A stretch of 22,227 nucleotides of DNA, taken from NCBI GenBank assembly GCA_025058955.1, contig JANXDV010000004.1, forward strand, positions 1 to 22,227, read 5' to 3'. The DNA comes from Archaeoglobaceae archaeon. GTDB lineage: Archaea; Halobacteriota; Archaeoglobi; Archaeoglobales; Archaeoglobaceae. This document shows, piece by piece, positions 8,105 through 15,343 of the stretch. Positions within the stretch are counted from its first letter, which is position 1, and each line of letters begins with the position of its first letter. Under the pieces are notes generated by a model. That model was not told where the DNA came from, ran no database searches, and worked only from the letters and a program-made list of their open reading frames with translations. The position numbers were made by a program, and so were the translations under genes.

Positions 8105-8478
8105 GGGCACCTCTCCCTTTTCCCATATCTCTCTTCAATGATCTTTTCAAATTCTTCTCCAATGACTGAGTCTATTCTCGAAGCTTCTTCGCAAACATTT
8201 GATTTTTCAACACCAAATTCTTCTAAAAAGCACTCTAAAAGTCTATGCTTTCTCAGGATCTTTTTTCCTTCTCTCAAACCTTTTTCAGTTAAAATAAAAC
8301 CTTTCTTCTCAACATATATTCCATAACCTAACTCCGAAAGCTTCATGAGCATCTTATGGGCAGTAGATTTTGGGATCTTCAATTTTAACGCAAGGTAACT
8401 TGGACCCACAACGTAATCCCCCTCTTCCCAAGCAACGAACAATGTTCGAATTATGAACTCAGTCTCCATATTGGACAT
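8077..8478 (-). CDS. DtxR/MntR-family transcriptional regulator with altered metal site
   Basis: Probable repressor of the metal importer operon that it heads, as in the MDR1 locus of Archaeoglobus. The 133 residues are the short two-domain form: winged helix-turn-helix (about 6-68, helix-turn-helix around PSYLALKLKIPKSTAHKML) and the dimerisation/metal domain (about 69-118). Aligned by eye to DtxR, the ancillary ligands His79 and Glu83 are kept (His78, Glu82), but His98 is Cys96 and the primary ligands Met10, Cys102, Glu105 and His106 are Phe8, Ser100, Asp103 and Ser104. The tail CPCGKPIP contains Cys124 and Cys126 where related proteins usually have a CPHG sequence. A TATA element 28 bases upstream predicts a leaderless mRNA. 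The effector (metal or redox) is therefore uncertain. Confidence 0.88.
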   Translation of the reverse strand: MSNMETEFIIRTLFVAWEEGDYVVGPSYLALKLKIPKSTAHKMLMKLSELGYGIYVEKKGFILTEKGLREGKKILRKHRLLECFLEEFGVEKSNVCEEASRIDSVIGEEFEKIIEERYGKRERCPCGKPIPVF

Positions 8479-8501
8479 TTTTCTACAAGATTTAAAATTT
8501 T

Positions 8502-8522
8502 ACTATATACGGCAAAGTATAT
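8502..8522 (-). promoter_or_regulatory. promoter and possible operator of the metal importer operon
   Basis: On the minus strand a GTATATAGT element (8502-8510) is centred 28 bases before the regulator ATG. It sits within a perfect inverted repeat, ATATAC-N6-GTATAT (8505-8522), so a protein bound there would cover the TATA box. Autoregulation is known for the MDR1-type locus; that this repeat is the operator is inference. Confidence 0.4.
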
Positions 8523-8533
8523 TTTAATATAAT

Positions 8534-9373
8534 TTAAATTATTTTAAAAATATTTTTAAAAAGATGTTTTCCATCGCAACTTTCTGCTTGGAATTCAAAA
8601 CCTTCTCTACAGAATGCACAAGAAATTCCGAGAGAATTGCAAAATTCATCAATTTTTTTCAAAATGCCAAAACGCAGATCCTTTTTAAGATACCAGTAGC
8701 CCCCAATCTTTTCCCCCTCTACGAAATAAAGCCTTCTTAGTTTTTCCTTTAAAGACGGAATACTCTTGGCGATTCTGCTAAAGGAATCTCGTCTAAGCTT
8801 AAGCGTAGAAGTAACAACATGCTCTGGCTCGCAGGCTTCGATTATTTCAAGTTTATTCTCATTAAGGAAGGGGATCACGGGATCAAATCTAAGCACAACT
8901 GGTAAAACTTCAGCGATCTTCTTAAAAGCCAAAATTCTTTTTTCACTTGGTGGAGCAAATTTTTCGAGAGGATCACAACCGGTAATTGTCATGCTGATTA
9001 CCGCATTCATTTCAGACAATAGATCAAGATCGCGAAGCACGAGATCGCTTTTTGTGACGACGAGGACCTTTACGTCAAACTCTTTAAACAATCTCAAACA
9101 TTCTCTTGTGAGCCCTCTTTCTTTCTCAATTGGCGGATACGGATCTGAGCTATTTGACATCGAAATGACTTCTTTTCCTTTTAGCTCTTCAAGATCTTTT
9201 CTTAGCTTCCTTAGAAGGTCTTTCTTCTCTCTAACTTCCCAGAATCTTGGAATATAAGTTGCATAGCAGTAATCACAGCGGTGAGCGCATCCAGTGTAGG
9301 GATTGAAGGAAAGCTTAAAACCACAGGTGCAAATTTTTGAGCCCCAAGGGTCGAATGGCTTAAGAACTCTCAT
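8534..9373 (-). CDS. SPL-family radical SAM protein
   Basis: Radical SAM protein related to the spore photoproduct lyase-like group (Rv2578c/SplB-like) common in archaea; the reaction is unknown. With the ATG at 9373 it has 279 residues. The cluster motif is CAHRCDYCYA (Cys29, Cys33, Cys36), preceded by the family segment SFNPYTG. MSNSSDPYPPIE is the group's conserved substrate-side motif. Extra cysteines occur at the N-terminus (CTCGF, residues 15-17) and near the C-terminus (SCAFCREGF and a further Cys), which suggests a second metal or FeS site. The gene overlaps the end of the permease gene by 14 bases, so the two are probably co-transcribed. A TTG at 9385 would add four residues and cannot be excluded. 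Confidence 0.82.
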   Translation of the reverse strand: MRVLKPFDPWGSKICTCGFKLSFNPYTGCAHRCDYCYATYIPRFWEVREKKDLLRKLRKDLEELKGKEVISMSNSSDPYPPIEKERGLTRECLRLFKEFDVKVLVVTKSDLVLRDLDLLSEMNAVISMTITGCDPLEKFAPPSEKRILAFKKIAEVLPVVLRFDPVIPFLNENKLEIIEACEPEHVVTSTLKLRRDSFSRIAKSIPSLKEKLRRLYFVEGEKIGGYWYLKKDLRFGILKKIDEFCNSLGISCAFCREGFEFQAESCDGKHLFKNIFKII

Positions 9374-10616
9374 ATCTCTTTGCAATCGCTTCCATCAGCA
9401 TAGCACTCAGAACGCCGACAACGAAGCTGTTACCTAAAATTGGTTTTAAGATCTCTGGAAAGAAACTCATAGCACTTTCTGGAATAAAAGTTATTAAAAC
9501 TGCTAAAAGAACAGGAAATCCTATGACTAAGCCTGAATCGACGTCTTCTACTTTTATCATTGTGAATGCTAACGCAACCTGTGAGCACATTAGGTAGAGA
9601 AAAATGGTGCCTATAACTGTTCTCGGAATAGCCCCAAAAATTGAAATAACTGATGGAATGAATGCAAAAATGATTAGAATTACTCCAACTGGCACTAATG
9701 GAAATCTGGAAGCACATTTAGTTGTAGAGATCATTCCTGGGCTTAATGTGTAGTTAACCATACCAACGACACCAAAAAAGCCAGAAAAAATGTTAGAGAT
9801 CCCTGTAAGAGAGACACCTTTTTTGATCCTTTTCTCCATTTCATTTGCCTTCAAAAGTCTCCCTAAGGAATATATTGAGCTTAAATCGTTTATAGCCAAT
9901 GCCAAATAGCAGATCAGGAATGCGAAAATGAGTTCCACTCGAAAGGAGAAATTAGGGATTAGATCGTAAAAGAAGTTTGTGAACTCGAATTCGGAGATCG
10001 CCAATTGCTGGGGAAAAATGATTAGATAGATCGCCGAGCCAAAAAGAAGGGCAAATATGATAATACTCGAATTCCAGAAACCTTTAAGGGTAATGCTAAG
10101 GATTATAAGTGAAAGCAGAAGGATCATTGAAAATAGAAAACTGTAGGGTGGAGAGTCATTTAAGATCAGATCCATTATCGCTGGGATTAGAGAAATGGCA
10201 ACGAGTAGAAGGACAACCGCAACAACTCTTTCTGTAAAAAGACTTCTTAGCAAACTCATTTTTCCAGTCATTGCAAAAATAAATAAAATTGCTCCGCAAA
10301 TCGCTATAGCGGTATAAATTGCTAAAAGTCCACTTTCAAGGTTTGCGTATATGGCTACTATCAAAACCGCTGAAGGTCCAAATACGAGAGGCAATCGATG
10401 TCCAAAGAAGAGCTGTGCGAGTAAACTCATTCCCGCAATGAAGAAAACCTTCTGCAAGTAGATCGTTTTCTCAAATCCACTTTCATATTGAATTTCAGCA
10501 ACAACTCTTCCACCGATTATGAGGAGCGAAGCTGTCAATGCCAGCCATTGTATACTAATAGCAAGAAATTCTGCTGGTGGTGGTTTTTCTTCTAAATCAT
10601 ATCTCAAATTCACCAC
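9360..10616 (-). CDS. NCS2-family nucleobase (uracil/xanthine) permease
   Basis: Polytopic membrane transporter of 418 residues, probably a proton symporter for a purine or pyrimidine base. The N-terminal YDLEEKPPPAEFLAISIQWL matches the family opening, followed by 12-14 hydrophobic helices, FGPSAVLIVAIYA in the first half and NDLSSIYSLGRLLKANEM with GMVNYTLSPGMISTTKCASR in the second, the equivalent of the substrate-site and NVG/R segment. These motifs are divergent from UraA and UapA, so the substrate is not assigned. Start choice is uncertain between the GTG codons at 10616 and 10613; a TATA-like element at 10635-10642 fits a leaderless mRNA at either. It overlaps the radical SAM gene. Confidence 0.85.
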   Translation of the reverse strand: MVNLRYDLEEKPPPAEFLAISIQWLALTASLLIIGGRVVAEIQYESGFEKTIYLQKVFFIAGMSLLAQLFFGHRLPLVFGPSAVLIVAIYANLESGLLAIYTAIAICGAILFIFAMTGKMSLLRSLFTERVVAVVLLLVAISLIPAIMDLILNDSPPYSFLFSMILLLSLIILSITLKGFWNSSIIIFALLFGSAIYLIIFPQQLAISEFEFTNFFYDLIPNFSFRVELIFAFLICYLALAINDLSSIYSLGRLLKANEMEKRIKKGVSLTGISNIFSGFFGVVGMVNYTLSPGMISTTKCASRFPLVPVGVILIIFAFIPSVISIFGAIPRTVIGTIFLYLMCSQVALAFTMIKVEDVDSGLVIGFPVLLAVLITFIPESAMSFFPEILKPILGNSFVVGVLSAMLMEAIAKRYESS

Positions 10617-10634
10617 TCTTTTTAGCCATTGGAT

Positions 10635-10642
10635 CTTTTAAG
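10635..10642 (-). promoter_or_regulatory. TATA-like element of the nucleobase permease
   Basis: The minus-strand CTTAAAAG lies 22-26 bases before the two candidate GTG starts (10616, 10613), predicting a leaderless message. Read-through from the upstream tRNA-His gene is also possible. Confidence 0.35.
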
Positions 10643-10727
10643 TGTTTCGTAACTCTTTTTGGAAAAATTCCTCCATTATAGGAATGGGCACTTTTATCCA
10701 ATAATTCGATCAGAGATCAAAATTTAG

Positions 10728-10800
10728 GGCCCGGAGCGGGATTCGAACCCGCCTCTTGGGATCCACAGTCCCAAAGGATAGCCGCTACCCCATCCGGGCC
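10728..10800 (-). tRNA. tRNA-His (anticodon GTG)
   Basis: A complete cloverleaf of 73 bases can be folded by eye. The acceptor GCCCGGA pairs with TCCGGGC. The 5' G at 10800 is G-1, pairing with discriminator C73 at 10728, the identity mark of tRNA-His. The anticodon arm is TGGGA-CTGTGGA-TCCCA with anticodon GTG, and the T arm is GCGGG-TTCGAAT-CCCGC. There is no intron, and CCA is not encoded (CCTA follows). A TATA element at 10825-10833 is correctly placed upstream. Confidence 0.97.
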
Positions 10801-10824
10801 ATGTTCGTAGGAATTCATCCGCTG

Positions 10825-10833
10825 GATATAAAT
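10825..10833 (-). promoter_or_regulatory. tRNA-His promoter TATA box
   Basis: The minus-strand ATTTATATC is centred 29 bases before G-1 of the tRNA, so transcription should begin within a few bases of the mature 5' end. Confidence 0.6.
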
Positions 10834-10891
10834 CTGTTTCCGATATTGTGGCTATAGTAGAACTTATTCACGAAAGTCCAATTCTAAAATC

Positions 10892-10899
10892 TTATATAT
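10892..10899 (+). promoter_or_regulatory. TATA box of the Nudix/hisD unit
   Basis: TTATATAT is centred 25 bases before the GTG at 10919, the spacing of a leaderless mRNA. This is the main reason for choosing that start. The promoter diverges from that of tRNA-His, about 60 bases away. Confidence 0.55.
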
Positions 10900-10918
10900 T
10901 TTGTGGAAAAAAGGATCT

Positions 10919-11479
10919 GTGCTTAAGGAAATGCTAAAAGAGATACTAAGCCCAAAACTGAATGAAGAGGTAATGGCAGCTGTGCTCGTTCCGATTCTCA
11001 ATTGCAGAGAACCAAAGATCTTGATGATAAAAAGAGGAGAAAACCTCACTCGCAATGCTGGGCACGTTGCTTTTCCTGGCGGAATGCGAGAAGAAGGAGA
11101 AGAGGTTGTCGAGACTGCTTTGAGAGAAGTAGAAGAAGAGCTTGGTGTTGAAAGAAGAAAGATCGAAATACTCGGATTTTTAAAGGCACGAGAGGTGAGA
11201 GAATACAAGATCCCATTGTGTCCGATCGTTGGGATCACAGATGAGAAAGATTTTAGACCAGATAAGAGAGAAGTGAGCAAGATCCTGATAGATCGCCTCG
11301 AAAAAGTTTTGAAATCTCGAAGAGTTACAGATTGGGGGGCAAATTTTGCCTGTTCTGGGGAGCTTGTTTGGGGTGCTTCCAGCAGAGTTTTGGAGGATCT
11401 ATACATGAGGATCGTTTTTAAATATGGCTCCATCGACGATTTTTTCAAAAAACTGAGGGGTAGTTATGGATCCAAGTAG
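10919..11479 (+). CDS. Nudix hydrolase, CoA pyrophosphatase-like
   Basis: Hydrolase of 186 residues expected to cleave a nucleoside-diphosphate-linked compound, by subfamily CoA or its derivatives to 3'-phospho-AMP and 4'-phosphopantetheine. The Nudix box GX5EX7REVEEELGV is complete (about 55-77), with metal-binding REVEEE. Just before it, LTRNAGHVAFPGG (about 43-55) resembles the NuCoA signature of the CoA-specific subgroup. The GTG at 10919 is preferred because the TATA box at 10892-10899 would put transcription start there; the longest frame begins with TTG at 10901 and adds six residues. Its end overlaps the hisD start by 14 bases, so the two form one unit although no shared pathway is evident. 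Confidence 0.88.
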   Translation: MLKEMLKEILSPKLNEEVMAAVLVPILNCREPKILMIKRGENLTRNAGHVAFPGGMREEGEEVVETALREVEEELGVERRKIEILGFLKAREVREYKIPLCPIVGITDEKDFRPDKREVSKILIDRLEKVLKSRRVTDWGANFACSGELVWGASSRVLEDLYMRIVFKYGSIDDFFKKLRGSYGSK

Positions 11480-12686
11480 CGTGAGAAAGAAGATGAATTT
11501 TGAGGAATTCATAGAGAAGGTTAAACCTATCGTTGAGGAAGTGCGAATCAACGGAGATAAAGCGGTTCTTAAGTATGAGAAGCTTTTCGATGGTGTAGAG
11601 CTCAAAAGGCTTAAGATCAGAAAGAACGAGATCGATTCCGCTTACGAAGAAGTTGAAGACGAACTGATCGACGCTCTTGAGATCGCAAAGGAGAATATAG
11701 AAAGATTTCACATGCTCACGAGTGTTGAAAGGGAAATGAAGATCCAATTCGAAGACTGCATAATGGGTAAGATCTACACCCCTTTGGAAGTTGTAGGAGC
11801 CTATATTCCCGGTGGAAGAGCAAGCTATCCTTCTACTGCTCTAATGACTGGAGTTCCTGCGAAGATCGCTGGAGTTGAGAAACTCGTGGCATGCACACCT
11901 CCAAATTCTAAGGGAAAAGTGAACCCTTTAACGCTTGTTGCATGCGATCTCGCTGGTTTCGATGAAATTTACTGCATTGGAGGCGCTCAGGCTATTGCAG
12001 CGATGGCTTATGGAACAGAAAGCGTTCCGAAAGTTCAAAAAATAGTTGGTCCTGGAAATGCCTATGTTACCGCAGCAAAATTGCTCGTTGCTAAGGATGT
12101 TGCAATCGACATGCCCGCTGGTCCATCTGAGATCCTCGTGATTGCGGACGATTCAGCAAATGCGGAATTCATCGCCTACGACTGCTTAGCACAGCTTGAG
12201 CATGATCCTTTAGCGATCGCAGTGGTTTTGACAACTTCTGAAAGGATAGCCAATGGGGTAAAGAAGATAGTCTTTGAAAAAATGGGTGAAACTAACTTAG
12301 TAGTGGAACTCGTTAAAGACATTAACGAAGCAATAAAGCTATCAAATGATTTTGCTCCAGAACATCTATCGCTTATGTGCAGAAATGCGGAAAAATACCT
12401 TGAAAAGGTAAAAAATGCCGGAAGCGTATTTGTTGGTGATTTCGCTGGAGTTGCGATGGGCGACTACGCAGCGGGAACAAATCATGTTCTTCCAACCTCT
12501 GGTTATGCAAAGATCTACAGCGGTTTAACTGTAGAGAGTTTTATGAAATCAATTACTTTCCAGCAATTAACTCCGGAAACTCTAAAAAGAATCGGAAATG
12601 CTGTAATAAAGCTTGCAGAAGCGGAGGGGTTAAAATATCATGCAGAAAGTATAAAAATAAGATTAATTCATTCGAAGAACTCGTAG
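11466..12686 (+). CDS. hisD: histidinol dehydrogenase
   Basis: Catalyses the last two steps of histidine synthesis, L-histidinol to L-histidine with two NAD+ and a zinc ion. The 406 residues contain the full set known from the E. coli enzyme: zinc ligands Gln243 and His246 (CLAQLEHD), Asp333 (MGDYAAGTNH) and His392 (KYHAES), and catalytic Glu299 and His300 (APEHLSL). Family segments YIPGGRASYPSTALM, GGAQAIAAMAYGT, IVGPGNAYVTAAK and DMPAGPSEILVIAD are all present. The ATG at 11466 follows GAGGGGT by a suitable distance and overlaps the Nudix gene by 14 bases, suggesting coupled translation. The last 19 bases overlap the convergent CBS-protein gene. tRNA-His lies about 0.7 kb away on the other strand. 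Confidence 0.97.
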   Translation: MDPSSVRKKMNFEEFIEKVKPIVEEVRINGDKAVLKYEKLFDGVELKRLKIRKNEIDSAYEEVEDELIDALEIAKENIERFHMLTSVEREMKIQFEDCIMGKIYTPLEVVGAYIPGGRASYPSTALMTGVPAKIAGVEKLVACTPPNSKGKVNPLTLVACDLAGFDEIYCIGGAQAIAAMAYGTESVPKVQKIVGPGNAYVTAAKLLVAKDVAIDMPAGPSEILVIADDSANAEFIAYDCLAQLEHDPLAIAVVLTTSERIANGVKKIVFEKMGETNLVVELVKDINEAIKLSNDFAPEHLSLMCRNAEKYLEKVKNAGSVFVGDFAGVAMGDYAAGTNHVLPTSGYAKIYSGLTVESFMKSITFQQLTPETLKRIGNAVIKLAEAEGLKYHAESIKIRLIHSKNS

Positions 12687-13825
12687 ACGACTTTTTCAAG
12701 TTTACCTTCTTCGATCAAGTCTTTTTCCTTCTGAACTTCTCTTTCAAGCTTTTCTAAAGCAACGTGGATCGCATACTCAATCCCCCAGCTCTCTCCACTT
12801 GCCATGAAAAGTCCCTTAGCGCTCCAGATCTTGATCTTTGCACTGATCAGTGGGAGACTTCTAAAATGAACTCTTTGCTTCTTTAGGTAAATGTAAACAT
12901 GTGTCTCCCCAAGAAAGTCCTTGTATTTTCTCATGAATTTTTCAATGTCCTTTATAATTTCCTCTCTCTCAAACTCGTCTGTTGAAATATTCTGAATTAC
13001 AAACTGAACGCTGATCTCCTTTTTCTCCTGGGACTTCAGGAAGAATTCCAGGATGTCTCTTTTCATCAAAATTCCTTCTGGAATTCCTTCCCTTTCAACA
13101 ACTACACTCGATATTCTATTTTCCGCCATTAGATCTATGACTTCAGAAATGCTGTCATTTGGTTTTGAGCAAATTGGTGGGGCACTCATTATACTTTCCA
13201 CCATTATTGAAAGGGCTTTTTCTTTTTCACCGCTGAAATCTCCCATCCTTGCCCTCTTCTTTGGCGATATTACCCTGTCTACTATGTCTTTTCCAGTTAG
13301 AACGCCTATGACTTTTCCCTTTTCATCTAAAACAACGACTCTATCCACACCATATCTCTTCATCATCGACAAAGCCTTTCCAACTGTATCAAACCTTCTA
13401 ACAGTTAAAAATTCCTCTTGCATAAGATCTCTAACCTTTACTCCTTTAAATTCGTCTTTTATAAATTTTATAAAATCATTTATATATATAACTCCATAAT
13501 TACCATTGAAAGAAACAACGACAAAGGGAGTTGAATCCTCAATGAATCTTCTTGCAACCTTCTCGGGAGATATTTCAGCTAATGGAATTACACCAGTTCT
13601 TACAAGTAGAGATCTAACTTTGGTTTCGTGCGGATTTTTCAAAGCCCTCCCTCTAATTAGATCCTTCTCTCTGACTACTCCGAGTATTTTACCATCCTCC
13701 TCGACGAGGATCGCATTCGCTTTATCTTTTCCTAACTTTTCAATCAATGGAAACAGCTTCGAGAGCGTCTCTTCGGCGTTTATCATGTAGTATTCTTCCC
13801 TAATAAGTTCTCTCAACTCTTCCAC
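12668..13825 (-). CDS. four-CBS-domain protein with HPF-like C-terminal domain
   Basis: Cytoplasmic protein of 385 residues that I read as four CBS domains (about 10-60, 70-122, 130-187 and 210-263) followed by a domain of about 100 residues (271-368) resembling the ribosome hibernation factor HPF/S30EA fold. The CBS part has clear repeats, for example VRDLMQEEFLTVRRFDTVG with VVVLDEKGKVIGVLTGKDIV, and ESIMSAPPICSKPNDSISE. CBS pairs commonly bind adenine nucleotides or S-adenosyl compounds. The tail has the HPF-like pattern of strands and a final amphipathic helix (YAIHVALEKLEREVQKEKD). I chose the GTG at 13825 because GGTGAT lies at 13830-13835; the longer frame starts with TTG at 13840. It follows the DUF2070 gene by 33 bases and overlaps hisD convergently. 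Function is inferred: a nucleotide-regulated ribosome-binding factor. Confidence 0.8.
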   Translation of the reverse strand: MEELRELIREEYYMINAEETLSKLFPLIEKLGKDKANAILVEEDGKILGVVREKDLIRGRALKNPHETKVRSLLVRTGVIPLAEISPEKVARRFIEDSTPFVVVSFNGNYGVIYINDFIKFIKDEFKGVKVRDLMQEEFLTVRRFDTVGKALSMMKRYGVDRVVVLDEKGKVIGVLTGKDIVDRVISPKKRARMGDFSGEKEKALSIMVESIMSAPPICSKPNDSISEVIDLMAENRISSVVVEREGIPEGILMKRDILEFFLKSQEKKEISVQFVIQNISTDEFEREEIIKDIEKFMRKYKDFLGETHVYIYLKKQRVHFRSLPLISAKIKIWSAKGLFMASGESWGIEYAIHVALEKLEREVQKEKDLIEEGKLEKVVYEFFE

Positions 13826-13829
13826 ATTT

Positions 13830-13867
13830 ATCACCCACAAAAACTAAGCTTTCTTTGACTAAATAGC
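13830..13867 (-). promoter_or_regulatory. promoter-like element and Shine-Dalgarno site of the CBS-HPF gene
   Basis: On the minus strand GCTATTTAG (13859-13867) overlaps the stop codon of the DUF2070 gene and would give a leader of about a dozen bases containing GGTGAT (13830-13835) before the GTG at 13825. The gene could therefore be expressed on its own as well as from the upstream operon. Confidence 0.4.
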
Positions 13868-15343
13868 TTTCGAGAGAATCGAGAACATTAAATTTAATAG
13901 GAGAAGAATAAAAAAGAGATAAACGTATTTTTCGCTTTTTCCAGCTAAAACTTCAATTCTATCCTTTAAGCTTCCAAGAACTCTAACTTCTACCGTAGAT
14001 TCTTTAAATCTGAATTCAAGTTCCTCTAATTTTGCATCTCTACATTTATCCAACAAGATCTCGAGAAGTTCGAAGTCCTTTTCACATCCGCCTGCAGGCT
14101 TATAGGATTCCCTAACTCTAACTCCAGTTTTGAAGTGATTGTCTGTAGAGCACACTATTGCCTTGAAGCCGAGACTCTCAAACCTTTTTTCAACAAACTC
14201 TCTGAATTCTAAGTCGATATTGTTTGAGTCAAATACAACTATGGCGAATTTTTCATTTTGAAAATCGAGTAGGATCGCGGAGATATAATTTGAAATGCTC
14301 TCGGTTTCAGCACTCAATTTTAAAAATGAACCTTTTACTGTATCTAAGGGCTCAGAGGTTAAATCTTCAGCAGTTTCTACCAATTCTTTAATTTCTTTCA
14401 CTTCCTCTTCACTAAGCTCTCCAAAGGTATTCGCGTTGTGACAATCGACGACGAAATTATTTGAATTTAATACAAAATCGTCCATCCTTTTTTTCCCACT
14501 CACAAAGATCAGTTTTTTCTTATCGAATGGTATGCAGAAGATCTTGAAATTATCACTTTCTAATTCAAACGGTCTTAGTGGGATTAACTTGGCACCATCG
14601 CAACTTAAAGCTTCTTGGATCTTTTTCAAATCTTCCTCAGAAACTGGATCTTTTTCGTGAGTTGTGGGAGAGTGTAAATAAACCGAGTTTGGGAAATTCA
14701 AGAAGTTAACAAGCTTTGCTCCACCAACATTCCTAAAAGGACCAGGATGGAAGTCTGTAGAGATAATTCTGAATCCATTCATACTAAGACACTTAACACG
14801 ACCTCTAAAAGGTTCAGAATTTTTCTTCAAGATCCACTCAGCGTATTTGGCATCACTCGTGAGCCAGAATTTTATAAAGCTTTCAACGAACTCTCTCATC
14901 GTCGAATTAGCAACTTTAACGCTCAGAATTTTCAAGTATGCGTAAAAACTTGTAGAAGAGACAAGCAAAGCTAATGCAGATTTTGGCTCTAAGAGTAGAA
15001 ATGGGATTGAAGAAATTAAAGCAGATGGCAAAAAACCCTTTTCTGAGCAAAAATACATCACTGCGAGTAAAAGAAAGAATGAACCCGCTAAGCTTTCAAA
15101 AATCCAGTAAGATATAAGACTGAGTATTGAAATTAGAATTGACAGAAATAGAGCTCTTTTTAAATTGAATTTTAAATCCAGGAGCCTAATCGAGACAAAA
15201 ATTATCGTTGTCAAGATCATGAGGAAAAGGAAGAGTTTAGAGTTAACGAAATAAAATAAGAGGGCCAAGATTAGGTAAAGAGGGATCAAAAGCTTTATTC
15301 TTGGGAGAACAAAGAGTTTTTTGCTCAGCTTCTCGATATGCAT
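13859..15343 (-). CDS. DUF2070 family membrane protein
   Basis: Archaeal protein of unknown function, 494 residues. The first about 140 residues form five or six hydrophobic helices, a soluble domain spans about 150-465, and a single C-terminal helix (about 473-490, YLFFILLLLNLMFSIL) follows. The soluble domain carries the family's striking conserved segments: STDFHPGPFRNVGGAKL (Asp197, His199), HSPTTHEKD (His224, His229, Asp232), VVDCHNAN (Asp300, His302), VVFDSNN (Asp371) and STDNH (Asp401, His403). The set looks like a metal-dependent hydrolase site, but that is inference. The ATG at 15343 overlaps the UbiD gene by 19 bases; no strong Shine-Dalgarno is seen, which fits translational coupling. 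Which side of the membrane holds the soluble domain is not clear. Confidence 0.85.
   Translation of the reverse strand: MHIEKLSKKLFVLPRIKLLIPLYLILALLFYFVNSKLFLFLMILTTIIFVSIRLLDLKFNLKRALFLSILISILSLISYWIFESLAGSFFLLLAVMYFCSEKGFLPSALISSIPFLLLEPKSALALLVSSTSFYAYLKILSVKVANSTMREFVESFIKFWLTSDAKYAEWILKKNSEPFRGRVKCLSMNGFRIISTDFHPGPFRNVGGAKLVNFLNFPNSVYLHSPTTHEKDPVSEEDLKKIQEALSCDGAKLIPLRPFELESDNFKIFCIPFDKKKLIFVSGKKRMDDFVLNSNNFVVDCHNANTFGELSEEEVKEIKELVETAEDLTSEPLDTVKGSFLKLSAETESISNYISAILLDFQNEKFAIVVFDSNNIDLEFREFVEKRFESLGFKAIVCSTDNHFKTGVRVRESYKPAGGCEKDFELLEILLDKCRDAKLEELEFRFKESTVEVRVLGSLKDRIEVLAGKSEKYVYLFFILLLLNLMFSILSKAI

Noticed and set aside
8529..8542. Perfect 14-bp palindrome ATAATTTAAATTAT
   Set aside because: It consists only of A and T in a very AT-rich stretch overlapping the end of the radical SAM gene, so chance is a sufficient explanation.
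10667..10685. Small hairpin ATTCCT-N7-AGGAAT between tRNA-His and the permease
   Set aside because: The stem is only six pairs and no T-run follows in the direction of transcription; I cannot support it as a terminator or ncRNA.
10864..11448. Minus-strand open frame of 194 codons opposite the Nudix gene
   Set aside because: It gives a Ser/Thr/Leu-rich low-complexity product, whereas the plus strand has a complete Nudix box and promoter.
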